From: Amorphophallus konjac
Lineage: Eukaryota > Streptophyta > Magnoliopsida > Alismatales > Araceae
Reading direction: 5' to 3'
Length of the DNA: 64,000 bases
Assembly: GCA_022559845.1 (NCBI GenBank)
Contig: CM040126.1
Span: forward strand, 226,182,641-226,246,640
The notes under the pieces were generated by a model. It saw only the letters and a list, made by a program, of their open reading frames with translations, was not told where the DNA came from and did not search any database. Shown here piece after piece: positions 1 through 10,727 of the stretch. The first letter of the stretch is position 1. Every line of letters begins with the position of its first letter. Position numbers and translations under genes: made by a program.

Positions 1-45
1 AGTTTGCTCTGCTCCCTTGTAAAGCAGACGCCAAGACGGGACAGC
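1..45 (+). other. Tail of element Y internal region
   Basis: This is the last stretch before the Y LTR. It ends in a purine-biased segment (gacgggacagc) that could be the polypurine tract priming plus-strand DNA synthesis. The rest of Y lies left of the window. The assignment rests only on the LTR start at 46. Confidence 0.35.
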
Positions 46-247
46 TGTAGACACGTAAAAATTGACGTTACTGCGAGTACATCTCGTATTACCTCGTAAT
101 GCCCCAATTTGACCCTCAAATTAACTTTGTTTGAGTGATTTTTCCCACTTTTCTTGGGTTTCTCCATTTTCCCTCCATTTTCTTATTTTTTCTTTTTTTT
201 TCTAAATTTTCTAGGTATTTTTCTCTATTTTTATGAATTTTTTCAGA

Positions 248-988
248 ATTAACGGCGTGAGAGGGGGCGTCATTTATTTGTAAAAAAATTAAAGAAAATA
301 AAAAGGAAAATGACGATTGTCAATAGAGGCGTCCATTCTTTCATTTTCCCATTTTTCTGGATTTTTCTGAGAATTTTTCAGAATTTTTCTAGAACTGACG
401 ACTTAGCAAAGGACGTTGTTTTGATTTAAATGAAATAAAAATTGAAAAAAAAAGGAATTAACGACATGTGAACGGTCGTCATTTTTCAATTTGATTATTT
501 TAATATTAATTCTGACCCTCTTTCAGGAGTGATTTGGTGGCCTTCCGGATGTCAGAAAAATACGAAAAAATAGTAATTGGAATCAGCGCAGGTAGATGTA
601 CGTTCACTTAAAAAATGGGAAAATAATATTGAGAAATGAAAAATGGCCCTGTTTTGCATATTTTTAAATAACGACCCTCTCTCGGACGTCAATTTAATTG
701 ACGCCCGAATTCCCGGTCGTCCACTTTTTATCATTTTTGATTCACGACACTGAGAAAGTCATCATTTGCAATTGACACCCCTGGTCAAGTCGTCATTTTT
801 ATTGCTATATTTTGAGATTTCAAATCCGCCCGAAATTCGTATTAAATTCTAAATAGCGCCCCTCTCAAAGGCGTCAATTCGTTTCAAATTTCGGAAAGTC
901 CGAATCCATCTCGAAAGGCCTCCAGAATTGACGACGCCTCCGAGGGCGTCATTTTAAGAAACGACCGTCTGTCCGGTCGTCAATTCTT
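248..988. repeat. Dyad array in the Y LTR
   Basis: About ten degenerate inverted repeats are separated by AT-rich spacers. Each has a left arm like GACG or ACGACC, a centre of roughly 8-14 variable bases and a right arm like GCGTC or GGTCGT, usually followed by AATT. Clear examples are at about 914-955 (gacgacgcc...ggcgtcatt) and 960-985 (acgacc...ggtcgtcaatt). The array ends about 190 bp upstream of the TATA box. Function unknown. Confidence 0.75.
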
Positions 989-1170
989 GTTCAATTCCGA
1001 ACTTCGACAGAGCCTTCTTCTTTCCCAATTTTAAGTCCCTTCTCACTTGGGGAAGGGTTCCTATGACTTTCTAATATTGACGGGACACTTGGGCAATGTT
1101 TATCTCATTCCAAATCTCATTAAAACATGTTTTCCTAATTTCCCTTGGAATTAACTCCGAATTTCACCCC

Positions 1171-1178
1171 TATAAATA
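1171..1178 (+). promoter_or_regulatory. TATA box of the Y LTR
   Basis: tataaata sits in a short CT-rich stretch followed about 25-30 bases later by the purine-rich probable start of the transcript (from about 1200). This placement is normal for an LTR promoter. Confidence 0.6.
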
Positions 1179-1986
1179 GGACCCCTCTCTCCCTTGTGTA
1201 AAGAGGGAGATCAATCAATTCAAGAGGAGGTGATGTTGGACAAAAGGCTCAAGGAGGAGACTCCATGTACCTTAAAGCTTCATCCTTGGAGTTCTTCTTC
1301 CTCCCTTGAAGATTTGGAGCCTCTTCATCCTTTGGAGCTTCTTCCTCCATGGAAGATCTTGAAAACCTCAATTGGAGAAACAAAACCAATAAGCCTTTCT
1401 CTTCCCCTCTTCTTTTATTTCATTCACTTAGCATTACATGTTCATGCATCATGTCATACTTTTCTTATTTCTTTTCATCTCGATATTGAGATCTCCACAT
1501 TGTGCACACTAGCACACATCCAATTGTGCAACTCTTGCACACCTCCCTATTTACATATCATTCATCATATCTCCCATACCATTTTGCATAGGGGTTTAAG
1601 GGCCAACACCCAATAAGGTGTGTTCTTACACATAATTTTCATGCTCATCTTTATTGTGAATTTGATGCTACACTCACCTTGGTTCTAATCCATATTCTTT
1701 ATTGGTGTTTGTTAATTTTGCAAGGGTAATCTATAAGAAGAACTCTCTTCATCAGCCGGCCGATCGGAAGAGAAAGGTGCACTCACAATCTCCTTCGCAT
1801 CCTTTTGAGGTATTTATATTCGCGATCCCTCCATTGATTATTTGTTATATCCTTTGAGGCCCTCGCGTCTCTGGCGATCACATTCCCCTTAGCATCCTAC
1901 GCATGCTCCCCTTTCCTCCCCTTTTCCCTTCCTTTTTCCATTAATTCTTCTTAGTTTTTTCTAGGTGGATTTTCTTAGAATCTACA

Positions 1987-2541
1987 GCCGGTCCATTTCA
2001 AGTGTTGAAACGCATCGGATCCAATGCATATGTTGCGGACCTGCCCGAGGAATATGGTATATGCTCTACTTTCAATGTGTCGGATCTAGTTGCGTATAGG
2101 GAACCAACGGTGATCCCTAGTGAGCCTTTCGAGCCTTCTCCTCCCCTTGAGAGTGACCCCACACCTGAGTGTCCACCAACAACCTCATTTCCACGGCAGC
2201 GAGAACATATAGATCATATACTGGATGAGCAGGTGACTGTTACCAGGAGTGGATCCTACCCGCGCTATATAGTGCGATGGGGAGGGCGACCCACCACTGA
2301 GGATGCTTGGATCACCCAGGCAGAGTTGCAGAGGATAGATCCAGACCTACTGGAGCGCTACCAGAGCGATGCAGACCCTTACTCGACAGGGTCGAGTTTC
2401 TCCCACCCGGGGAAAATTGGTGCAGACACCAGAGCTAGCGAGAGATACGATTCGGCAAGCCGTCGGTACCGTACGCGCAGCACCACCCGAGCTACATCAG
2501 CTTCCCTATGGCTTGGAGACAGTCTGGCGTCTCCATCTTAA
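1987..2541 (+). pseudogene. Integrase C-terminus and chromodomain of gypsy element Z
   Basis: The frame is entered directly from the Y LTR as AGPFQVLKRIGSNAYV, the usual C-terminal strand region of Ty3/gypsy integrase. It continues through the conserved phrase TFNVSDLVAYREP. After a proline-rich linker comes a chromodomain-like segment (about residues 70-120 of the visible part) with RYIVRW and the aromatic/acidic EDAWI, then LQRIDPDLLERY. In chromoviruses this domain steers integration to marked chromatin. The N-terminal integrase, reverse transcriptase and protease are missing because Y interrupts the gene. The frame stays open to a TAA at 2541. Exact clade uncertain. Confidence 0.75.
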
Positions 2542-4600
2542 GTCCTAGTTATTTTAGTATTTATTGAGATTTTTTTGTGTGTAATGTGTGCTTATTTGAT
2601 TTTATTTGGATTGTAATAAGGATATAAGAATGGGTTTATTTGTAAAAGTCACGTAGGTCCACCGGGGGCCCCTCATCCCCTCTCCCATTGGTCCACCTAA
2701 GCGCTAGGGCCCATGTGGGGCTTGTCAAATGTCCAAGGTGGGCTTCTAGAAGGCTTGACCAATCAAGGGGACAAAGGAAAAAAAAATCAAAATTCATGCC
2801 CCTTAAGTCAAGGGGGCGCCCCCCTTTAATATATTATATTACATGTTGTAATTTTATTTAACGTGGCCATTTGACCACATGGGGAAACAATGTTGAATGC
2901 CCCATTTGCCCTCCCCAAAACCTAGATCTACGGATAGATTTAGTCTTTTTTACTTTTCTAAAAATCCGTTGTATTTTCCATTGTCATAGAATTAATGCAA
3001 GAATTTTTATGAAATTTGTCCAAGAGCAAGGGCCGCCCCTCTCTCTCTCTCCTCTCCTTCCCCCCAGTAGCTGTGAAGGCTATATTCTGAGGTGTGACTC
3101 CTCACCGTATCGGTTCGTGAAGATTGCCACTACCGATGCCGCCGCCATCGAGCTGCCGTTGCACTGCCACCGCCGTCGCTGGAGTTTTGTCCAACTCAGG
3201 ATAGCAAGCCACCTCTAGAATTTTTGCACTCAACCTCGTGATCTGTTGGCTATGAAATTTTCAGTGTGAGTTTCCAAGATCCATCTCACGTCCCATAAAA
3301 ATTGGTGGATTTTCTTCACTTCGGTTTCCCATTTTCCTAGTTAGCTTCCCAGAGTCCTCCAGATCTGCCAGTGTTCTGTCTTGTGTCACAGCAACTGTGT
3401 TCTTCCATAGTTAGACCCCCTTTCCCATGTCTGAATGAGTTGAAATTTGGACTGGGGATTCTGTCCACCCAACCCCCATCCCACAAATTTTCTTAGGATT
3501 TTAGAAGTTCGTTTTCTATTTTTAAAAATCATTGTCTTTTCCTAAATCTGTTTTGCCCCTACAGTCCAAATCCGACCACCCAGTGTTAGAAAATCCATTT
3601 CCCCAACCAAACCTTCACCATAAATTACAAAAAAATATCCCTATCTTCCTCTCTTTCCCCTCTCCAACTTTCATAAAGGGCCCAACTCCCAGATCCAAAG
3701 TTTGAGCCGCGGTCAACGCCCATTCTCAGGTAGACCCAAATCTATCCTGCCAGTTCTGAGATTGAGATCAGTCCTGTTCAAAATTCCACCATGGAAAATA
3801 CGCCCTCAACAAAATTTCTGTAACCATAGAGGGTCGAAGTACTTCGAGTTAGCTTTCCAACGGCAGTAGTTTCGTGACGTTCCGAGATCGGATCTAGTCG
3901 CAGCAACTTCTATCGCTGGATCGTGTCGGTCTAAAATAGCAGTTCAGATCAGTGGGCAACAAAGCTTCAACTTGACGATCGGAGCCACCTCGCCTTTCAC
4001 AAGGTGATCCAGGGCGTCCCTCTCCTAGGGATCACCCCTCCAGCAGCCCTCTACACAGCGGGGTGCACCCCGCCCAACACGGAGGTCCGAGCAGTATGTG
4101 GGACCCACGACACGCAGCATGCGCAGTCTGGATAGCACTACGTAGCAGCTTGTCGGCACTGGCGGAGCACCTCAAAACGCTACCCGTCAACCCGAACTCG
4201 ATACTCACATGTGACCTATTACTTCCCTGCATGGAGTGGGTATGAATTTGTAACTCGCTGAAAATTGTTTAACTAGGAGTACGGATTTGGCCGGGGTTGT
4301 CTTCCCCACACCGGGTGCATGGAGGTAACGATATCAACTTCTTGGCATTTTGCTTATTTAGTATATGATTATATGCCGCTCCTTGAGAGCGTTAGAAATT
4401 CTAGCCCGTGAGTTCATGTTCACCGCTGTGAGAAAGAGAGTGAACCGTCCCGTGACTCGATCCGAGCACGGAAGTGAGTCGACCACCCTTGACTTTGCCG
4501 GTTACTCAACCACGCGGATCCACACTTTCCCTCGCTTGAGACGACGAGTGAGCTTGCGTTTCTATTTTAGACATAGATCCTATAGGAGCTCTTAGTGTCA
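2542..4600 (+). other. Non-coding region after Z pol, probable 3' LTR of Z
   Basis: No gene is visible; the short ORFs here have no recognisable content. The position directly after pol makes a 3' untranslated part plus 3' LTR of Z the likely reading. I could not find a convincing TG...CA pair or polypurine tract, so neither edge is fixed. A CT-rich run lies near 3038-3064. The right edge at 4600 (after cttagtgtca) is a guess. Confidence 0.35.
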
Positions 4601-4724
4601 AGCCGAGGTCGCTCTATTGTTCGTGTGTCGCTGGTCGCGTCATCACTTAGAGTCCGAGGTTTGCATCACTTGGCGTCGGGTCCCTTGTCTGTCTCGCATC
4701 AATCATCTTATCCTCTATATCTGA

Positions 4725-4843
4725 CACGTGGCCCCTCGAAGTGCACTTTCTGAAGGAAATTATTGGGCGGGAACATGTCTTCCACGCGCCCAAAATATGA
4801 AAAGCCTGTGGGACCACAAATTCGCTCTCTCTGATATAAAAAG
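4725..4843 (+). promoter_or_regulatory. S1 core promoter
   Basis: CACGTG (4725-4730, a G-box) is followed by GGGCGGGAAC (4765-4774), then CACGCGCCC and tataaaaa (4836-4843). The same three blocks occur in the same order in the S2 and S3 LTRs, although the surrounding sequence has diverged. That argues the blocks are functional transcription elements. Confidence 0.6.
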
Positions 4844-5188
4844 GGGGGATCTCTTAGTCGAAGACAAGTGAGGGATGAAGAGACAAATAGAGTACAGATG
4901 ACAGAAGCAGATCAGAAGAGTAGAAGAGAGTTGGAAGAGCTAGAGTTAAAGAGAGAAAAGTCTGAGAAGTGTTCGAGAGGGCAAGAGCTTGTTGCAGACA
5001 TTGAGAAGAAAAATAGAGTGCCGTAAGTCTGAGAAGTTGTCTGAGTGAGAAGTGAGATTGAGAGGTAGAGTTGCTATTTTGACTCCTGGATCAGATCTAG
5101 AGTCAAATTGCTGCATAGCGAGCTACATTATTTTTCCGTCATCGTTATTTCTTTGAATCTTTTCTATTTATTTTTGAAATTGTTGGTA

Positions 5189-5350
5189 AGCTGTGTATCA
5201 GCAGCAAGCTATGAGTCAGCGGCGAGGTGTGATCCTCGGTAAGCAAGATGTGAGGCTCAGCGGTCTAAGACGTGTTCCCCAAAGCCGTGGATCAACGATT
5301 GTAGGAATTTTTATCTCCGAAGCTGTGGATCAGCGGAGTTCAAGCTATTT
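5189..5350. repeat. aagctgtg...cagc repeats in S1 U5
   Basis: Degenerate copies of a unit resembling aagctgtgNNgctcagc occur here (for example 5190, 5209, 5248, 5282, 5322). They lie in the transcribed leader. The same block, with different copy numbers, is found in S2 and S3. Confidence 0.55.
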
Positions 5351-5972
5351 GGCAGCGGAATCCTTACTCAGTCGAGTAAAGATGTAGATCTCGAGCTCGA
5401 GATTGAACCACCTTAGAAATTGATCTGTCCTTTGTGTGATTGAATTCTTTACTGCAACTAGATGAATGCATAGGATCTTCCACTGCGAGTCGCTAATAAT
5501 TTCAACATATTCATTTGTTGCTTATGCCTGAGTACTCAACCTGCCTGTTTGAATATCTTCTGAATCTATCTGTGGTAATTCATCTTAAATTGACCTTGAC
5601 TTGAATTGTTCGGTAGACTTACCATCTTACATCTAGTCTGTATCATCAACTCAGTGGTATATAAAATTGGTTCAGTCAGAAGGATATATTACATCTATCT
5701 GGAAAACTGATCTTTGCGTAAGGAGATTTTCTAATCAACCCTCCGCCAGGTACTATATTGAGTTGATTGATCTTTTGTTTTTTGGTGTTTACTGTGGTTG
5801 TCATATATTTCATATCAGATTCTTTTGTTGATAATTCAGATTGCTTTTAGTAATTTTGTTCACAGTAGTACATTTTAATTCCGCACTATTATTAACTACT
5901 GTAGAATTCAAATTTGGGGTTGATCTATTCACCCCTCCTATAGATCTCTTGGTCATCCTTTCACACATCACG

Positions 5973-5984
5973 TGGTATCAGAGC
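5973..5984 (+). other. S1 primer-binding site (initiator tRNA-Met)
   Basis: tggtatcagagc, two bases after the LTR end, complements the 3' end of plant initiator methionine tRNA, the usual primer for minus-strand synthesis in copia elements. Confidence 0.85.
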
Positions 5985-6028
5985 CTAACTCTTATTAAGG
6001 GCTTAACATCCCAGAGAGATTAGTTGAA

Positions 6029-7831
6029 ATGGATGCTAGAGGTCTAACTGCTGAGGGTCATTCCACCAGTAAGCCACCATTCTTTGACGATAACAACTAT
6101 GCTTATTGGAAGAATCGTATGCAGGTCTTCCTTCGAGCGATGGATTATGAAATTTGGAAGGTAGTTAGTAAAGGACCTTTTCAGCTCCCTGAGGATGAGG
6201 AGGTTTGGACTAGGGAACAGATCCGTAGGTCTACATTGAATTGGAGCGCTGTAAATGCTATGCAGTGTGCCCTTCACCCTACTGATTTTATAGAAGGTTT
6301 TCTCATGTTCCACAGCCTAGGAAATGTGGGACAAGCTGGAAGTAATCTATGAGGGAACGTCTCAGGATATGAAGCTTTTAAGATGAAACCTAAGGAGTCT
6401 ATATCTGAGATGTATGCCAGACTGATGGTACTCACTAATAGCTTGAGGAGTCTAGGTATGGTTTACAGTGAGTACAAACTTGTTAGAAAAATTCTTAGGT
6501 CTCTAACTCCAATTTGGCATACCAAGGCCACGGTTATGGAAGAGTCTGGAAACCTAGCAACTACCACAGTAGACGAACTCATCGGTTCTTTCATGACATA
6601 TGAGCTGAATCTCAGCAGGGTCGATGAGTCTGAGAAGAAGAAGAAACCCCTAGCACTTAAAGTAACTTCTAGTAGCAAAGGGTCGTCAAGTGAGCACAGT
6701 TTTACCAGCTCAGACGAAGACCCAGATTAATTTGCAATGATTACTAGAAAATTTAAGAAGTTCCTAAGGAAGGAAGGGAAGGGGTTTAGAAGAAAGTATT
6801 TCTCAGGGAAGAGGCAGTCAAAATACAAATCAGATACTGCCAAGAAATCTGATGGTATTGTTTGCTATAATTGCAGGAAAGCAGGGCACCTAAAGGTTGA
6901 CTGTCCTGAGCTGCAGAAGGAGAAACAACACATGTGGAAGAACAAGAGAGGAAAAGCTATGGTGAGCACTTGGAGTGATGAAGATGAAGGCAGTCAGAGC
7001 AGCACATCTGATAGCGAGGAAGAAAATAAGCTCTATCTGATGGCCGAAGAAGGAAGAGGATGAAGAGGTAAGTTCCCCTTTCCTGAACTTTACTCATAGT
7101 GATTGGGAAAAAGCCTATGTAGAGATTTTAGATAAATATGATGATGTGCATAGAGAGAATAGGCATCTAAAAAGAAAAACAAACTCTCTAATGAATGATA
7201 CATCGTTAAATGACAAAATTGCATGTCTAGAAACAGAAAACTGTAGTTTGAAGAATTCTCTTGCTGAATGTGAAATTTCAAAATTGTCTTGAATGACATG
7301 AGGTATGAAAATGAACAATTAAAAAACACATTTGATGAATTAAAAATCAGAATGCAAAAATGTGAGGAAGAAACTAGAATTGCAAATGAAAAATATGATG
7401 TTGTTAATGGTGTGAATAATGAATTGAAAAAGACAATTGAGAACTTAGAAAAGGAAATTAAGGATAAACAATATTCCCTTGAAGGCATGATATAGGGAAC
7501 TGAAAATTTGAATGCCATTTTGGGAACAAAGGTAAACTTCAGAAGGGAAGGATTAGGCTTTAACCCAACAAATAAGAAAAGGTTTGATGTGAAGACTATT
7601 TCCTTTGTTACTGAAAAAGGGACATCCAAACCTTTGATAAAAATGATTTGTGAAGAAAACTTTAATAAAAAATCTGTGAAAAATAATAAGCTTAGTGACA
7701 AGGATAAGGGCAAAGGAAAGATAGAAGTGCTAGGAGAATCAGTACACACATCACTGCTTCTCAGGCTAAGGGACAGGTTAGGGGTCAGCAAGCTAAATCC
7801 AAAGTCCAAGGAACCCCCAAAACCAAGGTAA
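6029..7831 (+). pseudogene. gag: S1 gag (capsid and nucleocapsid), decayed
   Basis: Gag packages the element RNA in cytoplasmic particles. The start MDARGLTAEGH is shared with S2 (MDGRGM in S3). Residues 1-100 contain FFDDNNYAYWKNRMQVFLRA and WKVVSKGP, the copia gag UBN2-type region. One CCHC zinc knuckle, CYNCRKAGHLKVDC, lies near 6863-6904, followed by an acidic stretch. A long Lys/Glu/Asn-rich coiled coil (7100-7500) then precedes the LGFNPTNKKRFDVKTISFV block, which is typical of the extended Sirevirus gag. Damage: a frameshift near 6290, loss of about 35 bases near 6366 relative to S2 (inside ...TSQVRETKANMFVSEYEAF), a TAA at 6728, a shift near 7060-7075 and a TAG at 7494. It cannot give full-length protein. 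Confidence 0.8.
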
Positions 7832-8156
7832 CCCAGCCTCAATAGAAAGGTCGATGCAACAACCAACCTGCACCGACGCATATTCCTTCTGGGTTCAGGT
7901 CCTTTAGAAACCAAGGTCAGAGCAGGGGCACCTCAGGTCAATGCTACTACTATAGTGCATCGACCTATCCATCATTCCATAACTCCTATCGCTACACCTT
8001 TGGTAGGAAAGGTTGAGGCAACCTCTATATGAGGTCGAGGCAGCAAAATGTTCATAATTCATATTCTATAGGTTTAGAACCTTCATGAAACAGAACTCAT
8101 ATGGCCTCACCCATCCTATGTCTATTCAGCCCAGGGTCAACAGTACACACACACAC
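7832..8156 (+). pseudogene. S1 gag-pol linker, first part
   Basis: Basic Gly/Arg/Asn/Tyr-rich linker, the region between the gag coiled coil and the protease, comparable with 33532-33960 in S2. It contains several ggtcgatgca/ggtcgaggca words. It is interrupted by T1 at 8157 and resumes at 17929. Confidence 0.55.
8152..8156. repeat. Target-site duplication of T1
   Basis: cacac here is repeated at 17924-17928, immediately outside the right LTR. The 5-bp duplication is the footprint of integrase-mediated insertion of T1 into S1. Both copies lie in a (ca)n run, so the exact register could slide. Confidence 0.8.
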
Positions 8157-8482
8157 TGTAGTGTCCCAGATCTTTCGGATCCTTCCTAGTGGGTCCCAGA
8201 TCTGTTTTATCGGAGTGTCCGAAACTTTGTTTCGGACATCTTTCGTGTTCGGATCGGCGCGATCCGGAGTCGTTTCGGAGGCCTGGAGTGTGTCCGCGGC
8301 TTTTCCGTGCGTGTTTTCCGATTTCCGCATACGGGTTTCGGCGAATCCTTCGGAACCCTGTAGCTGGTGAACCGGGTCGTTCACCAGCCCGCGAGTGGTA
8401 CCATTGCGATCAGCGCGTCGAGGCGATTGAGGAGGTGTATTTTTGTATTTTTCGGGATTTTTCTGATTTTCTGGATTTTCTT

Positions 8483-8488
8483 TATATA
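8483..8488 (+). promoter_or_regulatory. Possible T1 TATA box
   Basis: tatata within ctttatatatcaattc is followed by a long CT-rich stretch and a GC-rich leader. The same motif is at 15862-15867 in the 3' LTR. No transcript evidence is available. Confidence 0.45.
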
Positions 8489-9030
8489 TCAATTCTTTTT
8501 ATTTTCTTTTTACCTTTTCCTTTTCTTCTTCTTCCTCCTTCCTTCAACCGTGAGAGCTCCCCCTCCCCCGCGGCCGATCTTCTTCCCCCCCGGGCGATCG
8601 AGACGCGGCCCCTCTCACTCCGGCAACGGCGTGGCAGCGGCGACGGCGGCAAGGCGGTCCCGGTGGCGTGCTTTTCGCGGCGAGAGGCGGGGCGTTCGTG
8701 GGAGTAAAAGCTTCATCCTTGATTTCGGCGGTGATTCGGTGGATTTCGAGCTTCCTTGAGGTAGGGGGACGGATCCTTGCCCTCTTCATAGCATTCCCCG
8801 TGATTTCTAGGCCGTGGAGAGGCCGAGTGGGGTTAAATCCATGCCGGGAGGGCCATTTTCATGCTTGGGGTTTGAGCGCCGGATCCGTCGATTCATGGAG
8901 TTTTTGATCGATTTGGGGGCTCTAGATGCATGCTAGGACGTTGTGGGGTGATCCCCCGTTGTTTTCCCTTCACCAGGGGTGGTGAATGGGCGTGGATCTA
9001 CGTTTTCTGGGCGTGTTTCGCGAACCGGGC

Positions 9031-9300
9031 TCGGCCCGTTGTCGCGCTATAGTCCAGTGGCGCGTTCTTGATGAACGCGCCGTGTCATCCGAGCGTGTCC
9101 GTCTGAGAAGACGAACAGTAAGGAGGTGGAGAACGCGCCTGGTTCTGGTAGCGCGATCTCCAGATCGCGCTACCCAAGACTAGCGCGTTCAGGTGTGAAC
9201 GCGCTAGCTTTGGGCAGCGCGACATGGAAGATCGCGCTAGGCATAGCTAGCGCGTTCTTCGGTGTCGCGCTAGGGATACCTAGCGCGACCATCCCCCTCC
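9031..9300. repeat. Perfect hairpin array in the T1 LTR
   Basis: Closely spaced inverted repeats are built on a tagcgcg/cgcgcta core. At 9149-9172 an 11-bp perfect stem encloses 2 bases. At 9181-9206 another 11-bp perfect stem encloses ggtg. At 9060-9080 an 8-bp stem encloses 5 bases. Further copies lie near 9215-9240 and 9247-9288. The stems share the outer tagcgcg but have different inner bases (ATCT or TTCA), each matched on the opposite arm, which implies pairing was kept when arms changed. Confidence 0.8.
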
Positions 9301-10245
9301 CCCGAACCGTGTTCTTGCGGGTAGCGTGACCTCCGGTTGGGTGAGTTGCGGACCCGGTTGTGGCGTATGGCCCTAGGGATGCCGTGGGCACCCAGTGAGA
9401 GCCACAGGGGCGCCCGGGGTTCCCCGGAGAGTCAGTTACCTCGGTACGGGTGCCGCGTGACTTGAGGGATGGTTGGACCTCATGCATGTCCCCGGCACAT
9501 TAGCCTATCGTATGGTCATCGTGAGTCTGTGCTAGTGTTTGGTCGGTGGTTTCCGTGGATTAGTCCTTACTTCCAGTGACCCTACCACTAGTCGTAGCTT
9601 TCCCACGGCACGCGTGTGCTGGCTCGCCTGGGAGTGGCTGAGCGGCGTACCTGAGAGGCGGTGAGTAGGCTGGTTATCGCAGGGCCCCCGCGTACTTTCG
9701 AGTCCGGGTTTAGGGGGAAATACCAGCTAGAGGACAGGCCTAGGGCGTACGGTCTGAGTGTGCACACGAGGCTGAGGGTTCGGACCCGCGCTGACGAGCG
9801 CGACCTCAGCTAGTCCTTGTTTTGCGGTTACTTCTGGTTACTGAGTGTGTCTGAGTCTCACGCCAGGGGCGTAGTAGCTAGACACTTGTGACGCGGTATA
9901 AGACGTCAGGGGACGCATCCGGTCGTTCTTCTAGTGGGTGGTGCTCCTGTTCACTGGCAGGCGTGGACTCGCGTTTTGTGGGACCGAGGTTCCGTAGTGC
10001 GGTACTGTTAGAGTAGTCGACCCCTCCGTTTATTTACTTTAGCTTGTCGGTTCTACCGTACTCTTGTTTGGTAGGGTTATCTTCTTCTTTCTCGTTTTCC
10101 GTGCGAGGTGGGGATTCGCGGGATCCCTACTGGGCCAATGAGATGAGGCTCACCCCTGCACTTCAGGTGAGGCGGGGTCGACGGGAGGTGCGGCCGAGTT
10201 TCAGCGTGGTTCTTCTAGCCAAGGTAAGTCGCCAGTCTGCCAGAG

Positions 10246-10326
10246 CCGGGGAATGCCCCGTGTAGTTGTACTCCGGGGGATGCCCCGTGTAGTTGTACTC
10301 CGGGGGATGCCCCGTGTTGTTGTACT
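10246..10326. repeat. 27-bp tandem repeat, three copies
   Basis: A unit of the form ccgggggatgccccgtgt...gtact repeats at 10246, 10273 and 10300. The 3' LTR has only two copies (17624 and 17651). The difference arose after insertion by slippage or unequal exchange. Confidence 0.85.
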
Positions 10327-10574
10327 TTCTTTCCCGTTGACTGTACTTTCCTTTGGACATGAGGCACTGTGGACCTTGTAGCACTTTATTTATTTATATT
10401 ATTATGTGCATTTCATTTTAGTTATTGTGCTATCTCTGTGGTCGTTGCAACTTCTCTTGTACCCCCACACCACTCCTTTCTACCCTTCCGAGTCTTCGGG
10501 CTCGTGGGTTGGCGGACAGAGATTCGAGACGCGCCGGTTCCTTTCCGGTACTCGGATTCTCGGGTCGTCACAGC

Positions 10575-10587
10575 TGGTATCAGAGCC
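10575..10587 (+). other. T1 primer-binding site (initiator tRNA-Met)
   Basis: tggtatcagagcc, two bases after the 5' LTR, is complementary to initiator methionine tRNA as in most chromoviruses. Confidence 0.85.
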
Positions 10588-10727
10588 TAGGTTGTGGAGG
10601 TGCATCGGAACTTGGAACGAATTGCAGTGGTCCAGAAGGTCCATGAATGTCCGGTACAGTCGGCGACTGGCTTAGGGTCGTGTGTTTTATTGATTTCTGG
10701 TTGCTTTTCTTTGATGCCAGGTGTGTT

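Larger units (their letters stand above)
46..1986 (+). mobile_element. LTR of element Y (probably its 3' LTR)
   Basis: The segment begins TGTAGA and ends TCTACA, a perfect 6-bp terminal inverted repeat with the canonical TG...CA. It has one TATA box (1171) and no long coding frame; an ORF at 1194-1616 lies in the transcribed leader and matches nothing I recognise. The bases on the two sides (acagc at 41-45, gccgg at 1987-1991) do not match. It is therefore more likely the 3' LTR of an element extending left of the window than a solo LTR. Integrase-coding sequence of element Z resumes directly at 1987, so Y was inserted into Z pol. The lineage of Y is not determined; the start TGTAGACAC recalls Tat-type gypsy LTRs. 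Confidence 0.65.
4601..5970 (+). repeat. S1 5' LTR (3' portion)
   Basis: From about 4720 to the end this matches the S2 and S3 LTRs in order: CACGTG, GGGCGGGAAC, TATA, a purine-rich leader (4860-5040), the repeated aagctgtg...cagc block, a gtggacgtagatc-like segment and the CACCCCTC box (5931). It ends in catca before the primer site. The upstream motif array of other Sirevirus LTRs is absent or replaced, so the LTR is truncated or its U3 is unusually diverged. The left edge is uncertain. Confidence 0.6.
8157..10572 (+). repeat. T1 5' LTR
   Basis: It starts TGTAGTGTC and ends GTCGTCACA. It contains a putative promoter (tatata at 8483-8488 followed by a CT-rich tract), a GC-rich leader and the dyad array at 9031-9300. 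Compared with the 3' LTR it differs by scattered substitutions (a few per cent by eye), lacks about 15 bases near 8221, and has one extra copy of a 27-bp repeat near 10246. Many differences are C/T or G/A. Confidence 0.92.

Noticed and set aside
2871..3218. 115-residue ORF that might be a host exon
   Set aside because: No domain, crosses a CT repeat, and lies in probable LTR sequence.
7090..7914. 274-residue minus-strand ORF
   Set aside because: Antisense shadow of the S1 gag coiled coil; AAA/GAA-rich sense codons give TTT/TTC-rich antisense frames.
8097..9487. ORFs on both strands in the T1 LTR, repeated at 15476-16770
   Set aside because: Present in both LTR copies, GC-rich and overlapping in all frames; no protein family resemblance.
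10575..10587. tRNA-like sequence at primer-binding sites
   Set aside because: Only the 12-13 bases complementary to the tRNA 3' end are present; no cloverleaf.
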